From Rhodococcus sp. B7740 (lineage in GTDB: Bacteria > Actinomycetota > Actinomycetes > Mycobacteriales > Mycobacteriaceae): DNA of 64,000 nt. Both the position numbers and the translations under genes were made by a program. The notes beneath the pieces were generated by a model. The model was not told the DNA's origin and did not search any database. It saw only the letters and a list, made by a program, of their open reading frames with translations. Of this stretch, positions 53,133 to 61,559 are shown one piece after another (the first letter of the stretch is position 1; every line of letters begins with the position of its first letter). Location: assembly GCF_000954115.1 (NCBI RefSeq), contig NZ_CP010797.1:2542001-2606000 (forward strand), given 5' to 3'.

Positions 53133-54467
53133 CTACTTACCGAAAAGACCCGGTTTGTTGCTGCCGCCGTGGCTCACTCCGAAGTCGTAGGCGGACTCGG
53201 CGTGCTCGTGCTCGTCGAGTCCGTCGGCTTCGTGTTGCGCGTCGGCGCGCACTCCCATGACCGCCTTGATCGCGAACGCGATTGCGGTGGTGACGACGGC
53301 GCAGTACGCGAACACCGCCACCACCGCGATCGCCTGCACCCACAGCTGATGCAGCCCGCCGCCGTAGAACAGACCGTCCACGCCCGCCGGCATCTGCGCA
53401 CTGGCCACGAGTCCGATCATCAGCGTTCCGACGATGCCGCCGACGAGGTGCACACCCACGACGTCGAGCGAATCGTCGTAGCCGAAGCGGTATTTGAGGC
53501 CGATGGCCAGAGCACACAGCGCACCCGACACGATCCCGATCGCCGCGGCACCGACAGGAGTGACCGCCGCGCACGAGGGTGTGATGGCGACCAGTCCGGC
53601 CACGACGCCCGAGGCAGCGCCGAAGGAGGTCGCATGCCCGTCCCGCAGTTTCTCGACCACGAGCCACGCCGCCATGGACATCGCTCCGGCACCCATGGTG
53701 TTCACCAGAGCCACTGCGGCGACACCGTCCGCGGCGAGCGACGATCCCGCGTTGAACCCGAACCAACCGAACCACAACAACCCGGCACCGAGCATGACGG
53801 CCGGAAGGTTGTGCGGGCGCATGGGATCTCGCGGCCAACCCCGACGTTTACCGACCACGAGGGCAAGCACGAGCCCGGCCACACCGGCGTTGATCTCCAC
53901 CGCTGTGCCGCCGGCGAAGTCGATGGCACCGAGCCTGTTGGTGATCCACCCACCGAACTCACTCGTGAGCCCGTCGAGCGAGAACACCCAGTGCGCCACC
54001 GGGAAATAGACCAGGGTCGACCACAGTGCCGCGAACAGGACCCAGGGGACGAAGCGCATACGGTCTGCCACGGCCCCCGAGATCAACGCAACCGTCACCA
54101 TCGCGAAGCCGGCCTGGAACGCCGCGAACACCAGCGCGGGAACCGTTCCCACCAACGGGATCGACACTGCTCCCCCGGCCGAGGTGTACACCCCGCCCAG
54201 CAGACCCTCGAAACCGGCGTACTGCAGCGGGTTTCCGATCCACCCGCCGATCACGTTGTCGCCGAACACCATCGAGAATCCAAACGCCAGCCACAGCAAC
54301 CACACGACCGCAATCGCCGACAGACTCATCATCATCATGTTCAGTACGCTCTTCGAGCGCACCATGCCGCCGTAGAAGAACGCCAGACCGGGCGTCATCA
54401 AAAGCACCAGCGCAGTACTGGCCAGCAACCACGCAGTATCGCCCGCGTCGGGCGCGCCGAAGATCAC
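53133..54467 (-). CDS. amt: Ammonium transporter (Amt) with Glu at the first twin-His position
   Basis: 444 residues from GTG 54467, overlapping the crotonase stop by GTGA. Eleven helices. Amt signatures are present: GLAFFYGGMVRSKSVLNMM, DFAGGTAVEINAG, and DVVGVHLVGGIVG with the second conserved His. In most bacterial Amts the first pore residue is His in DFAGGTVVHINAG; here codon 191 is GAG (Glu). The C-terminal cytoplasmic tail ends in Gly/Ser with a DGLDEHEHAES segment. No glnK is adjacent. Function as an ammonium carrier is likely but its mechanism may differ. Confidence 0.88.
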   Translation of the reverse strand: MIFGAPDAGDTAWLLASTALVLLMTPGLAFFYGGMVRSKSVLNMMMMSLSAIAVVWLLWLAFGFSMVFGDNVIGGWIGNPLQYAGFEGLLGGVYTSAGGAVSIPLVGTVPALVFAAFQAGFAMVTVALISGAVADRMRFVPWVLFAALWSTLVYFPVAHWVFSLDGLTSEFGGWITNRLGAIDFAGGTAVEINAGVAGLVLALVVGKRRGWPRDPMRPHNLPAVMLGAGLLWFGWFGFNAGSSLAADGVAAVALVNTMGAGAMSMAAWLVVEKLRDGHATSFGAASGVVAGLVAITPSCAAVTPVGAAAIGIVSGALCALAIGLKYRFGYDDSLDVVGVHLVGGIVGTLMIGLVASAQMPAGVDGLFYGGGLHQLWVQAIAVVAVFAYCAVVTTAIAFAIKAVMGVRADAQHEADGLDEHEHAESAYDFGVSHGGSNKPGLFGK

Positions 54468-55195
54468 CTGCCCACGAACTTCGGTGCGCGCTTCTCGGTA
54501 CGTGCCCGTCGCGCTTCCCTCATGTCCTCGCTGCTCCACGCAGCCTCGAACGCCGCGGCCTGTTCCGGCGTCGGAACGTCGTGTGCTCCATCGTCGTTGA
54601 ACACCAGCTTGAGATGCTCGAGCGCCAACGGAGCGAGCTCGGTGATGGACTGCGCCCACTGCGTCGCCACATCGACGTCGCCGAGTTTGTTCGCCAACCC
54701 GCACGAGTACGCCTGATCTGCGTGCACCCGCTCCCCGCCCAGCAGAATCGTGCGTGCCACTCCCCCGCCCGCGAGCGCCGCCAGCCGTCGGATGGTCCAG
54801 TTGCTCACCGCGATACCGAGCCGCGTCGACGGAATCTCGAAGAAGCTGCCCGGCGCGACGACCCGCAGATCGCAGGCGATGGCCAACTGGGTGCCTGCCC
54901 CCACGGCCGGGCCGTTGATGGCCGCGACCACCGGAATGGACGCAGACTCGACGGCGACCAGCATCTCCTCGAGGATCTGCCCGAAATGCTCGGGAAACGC
55001 ATCACCGGTCAGATCCGCGCCCGCGCAGAAGCTGGTGCCCTGCCCGGTGATGACCACGACCCGCGCGCCGTCGTGCTCGGCTTGCTCGACTCCGCGATGC
55101 ACCGCCAGGCACAGCTCGGAGTTCAACGCGTTCCGTCGATCCGGCCGCTGCAGTTCGATGGTGACGACGTCGCCGTCACGAGAAAGTCCGATCAC
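54464..55195 (-). CDS. Enoyl-CoA hydratase/isomerase family protein
   Basis: 243 residues from ATG 55195. The crotonase fold is evident: oxyanion-hole segment GTSFCAGADL, AINGPAVGAGTQLAIACDLR, and the C-terminal ARRARTEKRAPKF. The usual two catalytic Glu positions are not obvious in the FFEIPSTRLGIAVSNWT region, so hydratase activity is uncertain and an atypical thioesterase/isomerase role is possible. It is tightly coupled to the amt gene downstream, an unusual pairing. Confidence 0.78.
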   Translation of the reverse strand: MIGLSRDGDVVTIELQRPDRRNALNSELCLAVHRGVEQAEHDGARVVVITGQGTSFCAGADLTGDAFPEHFGQILEEMLVAVESASIPVVAAINGPAVGAGTQLAIACDLRVVAPGSFFEIPSTRLGIAVSNWTIRRLAALAGGGVARTILLGGERVHADQAYSCGLANKLGDVDVATQWAQSITELAPLALEHLKLVFNDDGAHDVPTPEQAAAFEAAWSSEDMREARRARTEKRAPKFVGR

Positions 55196-55257
55196 GACAG
55201 CAGAGGTTACCCACCAGTACAGGAATCGACAGTGCGGGGCCTGATCTACTGGTCTGC

Positions 55258-56325
55258 ATGATCGACACTCGGGTCGCCGTCATCGGTGCCGGCCAAGCCG
55301 GACTCTCGGCCGGCTATCACCTCCACCGCGCGGGACTGACCGCCGGTGAGGGGTTCGTGATGCTCGACCGTTCCCCCGGCCCGGGTGGCGCGTGGCAGTT
55401 CCGCTGGCCCTCGCTGACGCTGAGCACCGTCAACGGGGTGCACGACCTGCCCGGTATGGCCTTCACCGACACCCTCGGCGACGAGCCTGCCGAGACGATC
55501 CGCGCCGCCGACGCCGTCCCCCGCTACTACCGCGCGTACGAGGAACGCTTCGAACTGCATGTTCGACGCCCCGTCACGGTGACCGTCGTGTGCGACCGAG
55601 AACCCCGATTCCGGGTCGAAGCCGGCGACACCGTCGTCATGGCCGAGGGACTGATCAACGCGACCGGGACGTGGGAGAAGCCGTTCGTTCCGCACTACGA
55701 CGGTGCCGAGACGTTCACGGGCAGGCAACTGCACACCAAGGACTACCGGACCGCCGACGAGTTCACGGGCAAGCACGTCGTCGTGGTGGGCGGCGGCATC
55801 TCGGCCGTCCAACTGCTCGACGAAATCTCCCAGGTCACCACGACGACCTGGGTGACACGTCGACCACCGGTGTTCCGGGACGGCGAATTCGATCACGATG
55901 CCGGACGCAAGGCCGTCGCCATGGTCGAGGAGCGGGTGCGGGCCGGCCTGCCACCCGGCTCGGTCGTCTCGGTGACCGGGCTCCTGCTGACGCCGTCGTT
56001 GGCCGCCGCTCGCAACCGCGGCGCGCTCGATCGAAAGCCCATGTTCTCATCCATCACGGAAGATTCGGTGGTGTGGGAGGACGGGTCGAGTCAGCACGCC
56101 GATGTGATCCTGTGGGCCACCGGCTTTCGCAGCGCCCTCGACCACCTCGCTCCGCTGCGCCTGCGCGGGCACGGCGGCGGAATCGTCATGGACGGCAGGC
56201 TCACCACCCGGGTCGCCGCGAACCATCGCGTCCATCTGCTCGGCTACGGGCCGTCCGCAAGCACGATCGGGGCCAATCGCGCGGGACGAGCCGCGGTGAC
56301 GGAGCTGCTGGACACCTTGGGCTGA
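55258..56325 (+). CDS. FAD-dependent oxidoreductase (flavin monooxygenase-like)
   Basis: 355 residues from ATG 55258. An N-terminal Rossmann motif VIGAGQAGLSAGYHL is followed by a Baeyer-Villiger/FMO-type pyridine nucleotide fold with VVVVGGGISAVQLL, and ATGFRSALDHLAPL near the C-terminus. It is shorter than most FMOs. Possible substrates are amines, sulfides or ketones; nothing in the context decides. It is separated from the divergent crotonase by 62 bp and ends 4 bp from the convergent hemD-like gene. Confidence 0.78.
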   Translation: MIDTRVAVIGAGQAGLSAGYHLHRAGLTAGEGFVMLDRSPGPGGAWQFRWPSLTLSTVNGVHDLPGMAFTDTLGDEPAETIRAADAVPRYYRAYEERFELHVRRPVTVTVVCDREPRFRVEAGDTVVMAEGLINATGTWEKPFVPHYDGAETFTGRQLHTKDYRTADEFTGKHVVVVGGGISAVQLLDEISQVTTTTWVTRRPPVFRDGEFDHDAGRKAVAMVEERVRAGLPPGSVVSVTGLLLTPSLAAARNRGALDRKPMFSSITEDSVVWEDGSSQHADVILWATGFRSALDHLAPLRLRGHGGGIVMDGRLTTRVAANHRVHLLGYGPSASTIGANRAGRAAVTELLDTLG

Positions 56326-56329
56326 ATTT

Positions 56330-57157
56330 TCACGGCGAGCCGAGCTGCTCGGTCACGAACTTCGCCAGCGCGCCCAACCGCGCCCGGCTCGGCATCGACG
56401 TCGGAACACCCAACGCATCCAACGGCGCCGACGTCACCGGCCCCACGCAGATCGCGGCGACAGGGCCGCGAAGTGCGTCGAGGAAGGCGTCGAGCAGGCC
56501 GTTGTCCTTCGCTGTCGAGAGAAGCGAGGCCACCGCCGGGGCGCTGGTGAACGTGACCGCATCCACGCGGCGGTCGATGATCTGCCCCAACAGATCGAGG
56601 AGCGGAGCCTGATCGAGAGGGCGGATCCACCGGTACACCGGAACCGGCCGCACATGTGCCCCGAGTTCGCTCAGTGCGGCATCGAGATGGATCGTCGGTT
56701 CCCACTCGGTGATCACCCCGTGCAGCTGAACCGCGATGTCCACGCCGGCAACACCTTCGGCGGCGAGATGAGCGGACACTTCCTGCGAGGCCTCGGTGGC
56801 CGGGGACCATTCCTCCCGCAGCCCGGCACCGCGAATGGCACCGCGCGCCTTGGGGCCTCGGGCAATGATGCGCGAATGTGCAAGAGCAGCAACGAGATCA
56901 TCGCGGACACCCCAATCCGCGGCCGCGTCGAGCCAGCCCCGGAAACCGATGCCGGTACTGATCACCACGATCTGCGGCGGTCGTTCGACGATGCCCACGG
57001 TGGCGGACTTCAGCTCCGAGTCGTCGATCAGTGGCAGAACGTGAATCGCCGCGGCGTGAACGATGTTCGCGCCGCGGCGTTCGAGCATGGCGGCCAATTC
57101 GTCTGCACGCCGCTCGGCGGTGAGGGCAACGGTCCTGCCGTCGAGCGAATCGGACAT
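56330..57157 (-). CDS. Uroporphyrinogen-III synthase-like protein
   Basis: 275 residues from ATG 57157. Two alternating alpha/beta domains of the HemD fold: VALTAERRADELAAMLERRGA at the start, VVISTGIGFRGWLDAAADWG, a hinge, and DAVTFTSAPAVASLLSTA and AICVGPVTSAPLDALGV in the second lobe. It would close the linear tetrapyrrole to uroporphyrinogen III. No heme pathway genes are nearby and actinobacteria often have a HemD-CobA fusion elsewhere, so it may be a second copy or a regulator-type paralogue. Confidence 0.72.
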   Translation of the reverse strand: MSDSLDGRTVALTAERRADELAAMLERRGANIVHAAAIHVLPLIDDSELKSATVGIVERPPQIVVISTGIGFRGWLDAAADWGVRDDLVAALAHSRIIARGPKARGAIRGAGLREEWSPATEASQEVSAHLAAEGVAGVDIAVQLHGVITEWEPTIHLDAALSELGAHVRPVPVYRWIRPLDQAPLLDLLGQIIDRRVDAVTFTSAPAVASLLSTAKDNGLLDAFLDALRGPVAAICVGPVTSAPLDALGVPTSMPSRARLGALAKFVTEQLGSP

Positions 57158-57221
57158 GGGTACAGACTAGGCCCCCTATGTGCACGCTGTGCCCGTGGTC
57201 GTTCCGCGGGCTCCACTCCGG

Positions 57222-57243
57222 ACTTCGTAGCCCACTACGAAGT
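57222..57243 (-). terminator. Terminator after the aldo/keto reductase gene
   Basis: A 9-bp stem ACTTCGTAG / CTACGAAGT (57222-57230 and 57235-57243) with a CCCA loop, 11 bp after the aldo/keto reductase stop and in the 96-bp gap before hemD. Confidence 0.6.
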
Positions 57244-57253
57244 TCCGCTCACA

Positions 57254-58102
57254 TCAGCTGCTGAACTTGTCCGGGTCCGGGCCGGTGCGGCCATCTGCGG
57301 AGTCCAAGGCGTTGATCTGCTGAATCTCGTCGTTGCTGAGCTCGAAGCCGAACACGTCGAAGTTGCTGGCGATGCGCTTCGGAGTGACCGACTTGGGGAT
57401 CACCACGTTGCCGAGCTGGATGTGCCAGCGCAGGATGACCTGGGCCGGGGTGACGCCGTGTGCCTCACCGATGGTCGCGAACACCGGCTCGTCGAGGATG
57501 GTGCCCGATCCCAGTGGGCTCCAGGCCTCGGTGGCGATGCCCTTCGAGGTGTGGAACGCGCGCAGCTCTTCCTGGATCAGCCGCGGATGCAGCTCGATCT
57601 GGTTGACCGACGGGGTCTCGCCGACGGCGTCGATCAGCTTCTCCAGGGTGGGGATGGTGAAGTTGGAGACACCGATGGATCCGATGCGGCCGTCTGCCTT
57701 CAGCTTCTGGAAAGCCTTGAAGGTGTCGATGTACTTGTCGCGGTCGAGCTGCTGCCAGTGAATGAGGTACAGGTCGAGGTACTCCAGCCCGAGGCGATCC
57801 ATGCTGGCGTCGAACGCCTTCAACGTCGAGTCGTAGCCCTGATCGTCGTTCCACAGCTTGGTGGTGACGAACAGCTCGTCACGGGCGATGCCGGATTCTG
57901 CGATGGCCCGGCCGGTCCCGGTTTCGTTCTCGTACACCTTGGCGGTGTCGATACTGCGGTAGCCGACCTTCAGTGCCTCGGTCACTGCGGCCTGGGCACC
58001 ATCGTCGGGCACCTGCCACACACCGAACCCCAGCTGGGGAATGGACGTGCCGTCGTTGAGCACGATGGTCGGGACAGTACTGGTCTCGGCTGAATACGTC
58101 AT
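57254..58102 (-). CDS. Aldo/keto reductase
   Basis: 282 residues from ATG 58102. AKR signatures: LNDGTSIPQLGFGVWQVPD, catalytic Asp and Tyr in DTAKVYENE, Lys in TTKLW, His in LIHWQ, and the NADPH-binding IPKSVTPKRI. It is in the class of 2,5-diketo-gluconate reductase-like or morphine dehydrogenase-like NADPH-dependent reductases. The frame extends upstream to 58618 in another gene's antisense and was rejected. A terminator hairpin follows. Confidence 0.92.
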   Translation of the reverse strand: MTYSAETSTVPTIVLNDGTSIPQLGFGVWQVPDDGAQAAVTEALKVGYRSIDTAKVYENETGTGRAIAESGIARDELFVTTKLWNDDQGYDSTLKAFDASMDRLGLEYLDLYLIHWQQLDRDKYIDTFKAFQKLKADGRIGSIGVSNFTIPTLEKLIDAVGETPSVNQIELHPRLIQEELRAFHTSKGIATEAWSPLGSGTILDEPVFATIGEAHGVTPAQVILRWHIQLGNVVIPKSVTPKRIASNFDVFGFELSNDEIQQINALDSADGRTGPDPDKFSS

Positions 58103-58161
58103 ACGAATGGCAACGGGCGGCACGGTGAATCTGTTCCCATCCCGCCGGAGATACTTGTTCG

Positions 58162-59793
58162 GTGACCGCAACGCTTCGTATCGATGATCTCGCCGCATTT
58201 CACGGCGATCGAACCCTGTTCTCCGGCCTCGATCTGACGGTGGCCGAGGGTGACGTGATCGGGCTCGTCGGGGCCAACGGTGCGGGCAAATCGACCTTGT
58301 TGACGCTGCTCGCCGGGGTGGGAACCGCCGATCACGAGGGCGAGATCCACACCAGCCCGCCCGACGCCACGGTCGGCTACCTGGCTCAGGAGCCCGAGCG
58401 CATCGCCGGGGAGACGGTGCTGGACTTCCTCGGTCGACGGACCGGGGTGACCGAGGCCGAATCGTCGATGAACGCGGCAGCCGAGGCGTTGAGGTCCAGT
58501 GATGAGGACCTGTACACCCCGGCGCTGGAGAAGTGGCTGGCGCTCGGCGGCGCAGATCTGGCGGAGCGAACAGCAAAGGTGCTGGCGGACCTCGGCCTCG
58601 AGGTCGACGGCAGCGCATTCATGACGGACCTGTCGGGTGGGCAGGCCGCCCGCGCCGGGCTCGCCGCGATTCTGCTCGCGCGCTACGACATCCTGCTGCT
58701 CGACGAGCCCACGAACGACCTCGATCTGGCCGGCCTCGAGCAACTCGAGCAGTTCGTCGTCGCAACGCGGGCGGCCATCGTTGTCGTCAGTCACGATCGC
58801 GAATTTTTGGCACGCACAGTGACGGGCGTCGTGGAGCTCGATCGAGCTCAGCGTCGCATCGATGTGTACGACGGCAGCTACCAGTCGTATCTGGCTGAGC
58901 GCGAGATTGCCCGCCAGCATGCCAGGGAGAAGTACGACGAGTTCGCAGACACCAAGTCCGCGTTGGAGTCTCGGGCGCAGATGCAGCGAAACTGGATGGA
59001 GTCCGGGGTGCGCAATGCGCGCCGCAAGGCCACCGACAACGACAAGATCGCCCGCAAGACACGCGCCGAATCGACCGAGAAGCAGGCCGCGAAAGCCCGT
59101 CAGACACAGCGCCGAATCGAGCGCCTCGAGGTCGTGGAAGAACCGCGCAAGGAGTGGGAACTGCGGATGGAGATCGCCGCAGCTCCCCGGAGCGGAACCG
59201 TCGTGTCGGTGTTGGGCGGTGCACTCGTGCGGCGATCCGGGTTCACGTTCGGACCGGTCACGACGCAGATCGACTGGGGCGATCGCATTCTGATCACCGG
59301 GCCCAACGGATCCGGCAAGACGACGTTGCTGTCGGTTCTACTGGGCAGGCTCAGCCCGGACGAGGGCACTGCCTCGCTGGGATCCGGGGTCGCCGTCGGT
59401 GAAATCGACCAAGCGCGGGCATATTTCGTCGGCGAGGGCACGGTGTCCGACGCCTTGAGCGCTGCAGTTCCCGAGTGGCCGGACGCCGATGTCCGCACCC
59501 TGCTGGCGAAGTTCGGTTTACGCGGCGACGATGCACTGCGGCCGGCGTCGTCGCTCTCGCCCGGTGAGCGAACCCGCGCAGCGCTCGCGTTGCTACAGGC
59601 CCGCGGAGTCAATCTGCTGGTCTTGGACGAGCCGACCAACCACCTCGACCTGCCTGCCATCGAACAACTGGAACGCGCGATGGAGAACTTCGAGGGCACG
59701 CTGCTGTTGGTGACGCACGACCGCAGAATGCTCGACACGGTCCGCAGCACGAGGCACTGGACGATGGCCAACGGGCAGCTGTCGGAACTGTAG
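58162..59793 (+). CDS. ABC-F family ATPase
   Basis: 543 residues from GTG 58162. Two ABC domains without membrane helices: first Walker A GANGAGKST, signature LSGGQAAR, LLLDEPTNDLD; linker of about 80 residues with a charged coiled-coil (AEREIARQHAREKYDEFADT); second Walker A GPNGSGKTT, signature LSPGERTR, LVLDEPTNHLD. ABC-F proteins act on the ribosome (EttA-type or antibiotic resistance). There is no clear sign of a resistance-specific extension here. A perfect 20-bp terminator follows. Confidence 0.9.
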   Translation: MTATLRIDDLAAFHGDRTLFSGLDLTVAEGDVIGLVGANGAGKSTLLTLLAGVGTADHEGEIHTSPPDATVGYLAQEPERIAGETVLDFLGRRTGVTEAESSMNAAAEALRSSDEDLYTPALEKWLALGGADLAERTAKVLADLGLEVDGSAFMTDLSGGQAARAGLAAILLARYDILLLDEPTNDLDLAGLEQLEQFVVATRAAIVVVSHDREFLARTVTGVVELDRAQRRIDVYDGSYQSYLAEREIARQHAREKYDEFADTKSALESRAQMQRNWMESGVRNARRKATDNDKIARKTRAESTEKQAAKARQTQRRIERLEVVEEPRKEWELRMEIAAAPRSGTVVSVLGGALVRRSGFTFGPVTTQIDWGDRILITGPNGSGKTTLLSVLLGRLSPDEGTASLGSGVAVGEIDQARAYFVGEGTVSDALSAAVPEWPDADVRTLLAKFGLRGDDALRPASSLSPGERTRAALALLQARGVNLLVLDEPTNHLDLPAIEQLERAMENFEGTLLLVTHDRRMLDTVRSTRHWTMANGQLSEL

Positions 59794-59804
59794 GTCGCAG
59801 TGAA

Positions 59805-59849
59805 ATCGGGTGCAGCCGACCGCGGTGAGCGCGGTCGGCTGCACCCGAT
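59805..59849. terminator. Strong terminator between the ABC-F and hydrolase genes
   Basis: A perfect 20-bp stem (59805-59824 and 59830-59849) with a GTGAG loop, starting 12 bp after the ABC-F stop and ending 6 bp before the convergent hydrolase stop. It can end transcription from both sides. Confidence 0.9.
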
Positions 59850-59854
59850 TCACG

Positions 59855-60685
59855 TCAGTCCATCAGAATCTCGTTCACCTCGGCGGCGGGATGCATCGGC
59901 AAACCGTGGTGCGTGGCGTTCCCGAGTACCACCGTCCTCGCACTCGGCAGAACGGCATGCACAGCCGATTCGATCCGAGCGGCGTTGTGCACCCTCCCCT
60001 TCCCGGCCAGGACCACGGTGGTGCGGACAGCGAATCCCTCGAACGCAGCGGGCTTCGGCCGCTTCGGAACGATGGTCTTCGCCGTCGGGAAATGTGCGGC
60101 CCCGAGCGCGAGGACGTCGAGCCAGTCGGAATCCAAAGCCAGGCCATCGGTCTCCCACGCCACGAAGCGCCGCTGTCGCTTTTCGTTGGGAGAAAGCAGA
60201 ATCGGAATCGCGTGCAGCAGGTACCGCGGACTCATGGAGCCGAAGCAAGCATTGGGATCCAGGAGTGTCAGCGCATCGACGCGGCTCGGGTTTCGCAGGG
60301 CGTACGCCAGGGCGATCATCGCGCCGTAGGAATGGCCGCAGAGTGCCACGGTTGGCAAGTTCAGCTCATCCAGGACGGCCGTCAGCCAACCCAGTAGCTC
60401 CTCGACAGAGTCGATGGCGCGTTCCCCGGGCACGCTGCGCCCGACGTCGCCCATGAGGTCCACCGCGTACACCCGATAGTGCCGAGAGAGCGGCGCGACG
60501 TTGGCGAACCACACGGTCGACGTCGCACCGGCCCCCGGGAGCAGCACCAGGGGCGGGCCGTCGACGGGTCCGCAGGCGTTGATCCGTGTGGTGCCGTGCA
60601 CCGTGTTCGCGTCGATGGCCTGGGTATCAGCCGGCCACTTCTGCAGCACTCGGTCGTAGGCGGTGAAGAATCCGTCCAGCGTCAT
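59855..60685 (-). CDS. Alpha/beta hydrolase adjacent to a MarR regulator
   Basis: 276 residues from ATG 60685. LLPGAGATSTVWFANVAPL gives the oxyanion site, CGHSYGAM the nucleophile Ser, and the C-terminal HHGLPMHPAAE the catalytic His. There is no signal peptide. It is divergent from the MarR gene with an operator between them, so it is a probable MarR target. Substrate unknown. Confidence 0.85.
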   Translation of the reverse strand: MTLDGFFTAYDRVLQKWPADTQAIDANTVHGTTRINACGPVDGPPLVLLPGAGATSTVWFANVAPLSRHYRVYAVDLMGDVGRSVPGERAIDSVEELLGWLTAVLDELNLPTVALCGHSYGAMIALAYALRNPSRVDALTLLDPNACFGSMSPRYLLHAIPILLSPNEKRQRRFVAWETDGLALDSDWLDVLALGAAHFPTAKTIVPKRPKPAAFEGFAVRTTVVLAGKGRVHNAARIESAVHAVLPSARTVVLGNATHHGLPMHPAAEVNEILMD

Positions 60686-60692
60686 TGCGACC

Positions 60693-60730
60693 CTCTATTC
60701 TCTCGATGATCGAGATAGTAGACAATAGAG
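60693..60730. promoter_or_regulatory. Nested palindromic operator for the MarR regulator
   Basis: TCTCGATGATCGAGA (60701-60715) is a 7-bp palindrome around one base. It is nested within CTCTATT (60693-60699) and AATAGAG (60724-60730), a second inverted pair. The block is in the 81-bp gap between divergent hydrolase and MarR genes, where MarR operators normally lie. Confidence 0.65.
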
Positions 60731-60766
60731 AGACTACTCGTACAGCAACTCCCGAGGGATCGACAC

Positions 60767-61222
60767 ATGACCGAACCTGTCGCCGCCGTACATCGGTTGC
60801 GAGCGCTCACCGTCGAACTCGATCTCCTCGGCGCAGACTTCGCTCAGAAGCACTCACTTCACCCGACAGACATCCGCGCGCTGATCTGCCTCCTCGATGC
60901 CGACCGGGCCGGAACGCGTGCCACACCCGGCTGGCTCGGCGGACAGCTGGGCCTCGAATCGGCATCCGTCACCGCCCTGGTCGATCGAATGAGCAAGCGC
61001 AACTTGGTATCACGCGAAGCAGACCCAGCCGATCGCCGTCGAGTACTGCTGCGCGTGACCGCTCACGCGTCGGAACTCGGCACCACGTTCTTCGGCCCCG
61101 TCATCGGCCGAGCAGTCGACGAGCTGGCACGTTTCACACCCGAGCAGCGGGCAACGATCGACGACTTTCTGACGACCATGCACGCGGTGGTCGTGGCCGC
61201 TCGCGAACAGCAGAACCAGTAG
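60767..61222 (+). CDS. MarR-family transcriptional regulator
   Basis: 151 residues from ATG 60767. The winged helix is typical: TPGWLGGQLGLESASVTALV then RMSKRNLVSREADPADRRR, with the conserved D-x-R-R wing (DRRRVLLRVT). N- and C-terminal helices make the dimer. It likely represses itself and the divergent hydrolase through the operator between them, and responds to a small ligand or oxidant. Confidence 0.88.
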   Translation: MTEPVAAVHRLRALTVELDLLGADFAQKHSLHPTDIRALICLLDADRAGTRATPGWLGGQLGLESASVTALVDRMSKRNLVSREADPADRRRVLLRVTAHASELGTTFFGPVIGRAVDELARFTPEQRATIDDFLTTMHAVVVAAREQQNQ

Positions 61223-61286
61223 GCGCATCGATAAAACTGTTATTACTGGTTGACACATCGTTGGGTTTATACAACACTTCATTGTC
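61223..61286 (+). promoter_or_regulatory. AT-rich promoter region of the Xre regulator
   Basis: A TTGACA -35-like hexamer at 61250-61255 is followed by AT-rich sequence (TTTATAC) 11 bp on, shorter than the usual spacing, so a classical promoter is uncertain. The region is conspicuously AT-rich in this genome, suggesting a regulated leader. Confidence 0.3.
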
Positions 61287-61559
61287 ATGAGCCCCGTCAA
61301 GCGCAGTACCGCGCTCCCGATCTTCAACAGGGTGGGTGTTCTGCGGGCAGAACGAAAGATGAGCCGCGCGCAACTGGCCGAACTCGTCGAAGTGAACCCC
61401 CAGACAGTGGGTGCCCTCGAACGAGGCGACCACTACCCGAGCCTCGACCTTGCGATGCGCATCTGCGACGTCTTCGATCTGCCGATCGAAGCAGTGTTCT
61501 CGCGCACCGAACTCGGACCGCTCTCCGCCGAACTCTTCCGAAGGGAGAAGGATCGATGA
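61287..61559 (+). CDS. Xre-type HTH regulator
   Basis: 90 residues from ATG 61287. The HTH core RVGVLRAERKMSRAQLAELV, EVNPQTVGALERGDHYPSLD and MRICDVFDLPIEAVFS is a standard Cro/C1-like helix-turn-helix of the small YozG type. It overlaps the following membrane gene by ATGA, so one transcript is likely. It probably autoregulates the operon of membrane proteins and the ABC exporter. Confidence 0.88.
   Translation: MSPVKRSTALPIFNRVGVLRAERKMSRAQLAELVEVNPQTVGALERGDHYPSLDLAMRICDVFDLPIEAVFSRTELGPLSAELFRREKDR

Noticed and set aside
57254..58618. Extended start of the aldo/keto reductase frame up to 58618
   Set aside because: The extension is Pro/Arg-rich antisense to the ABC-F gene; the AKR fold starts at ATG 58102.
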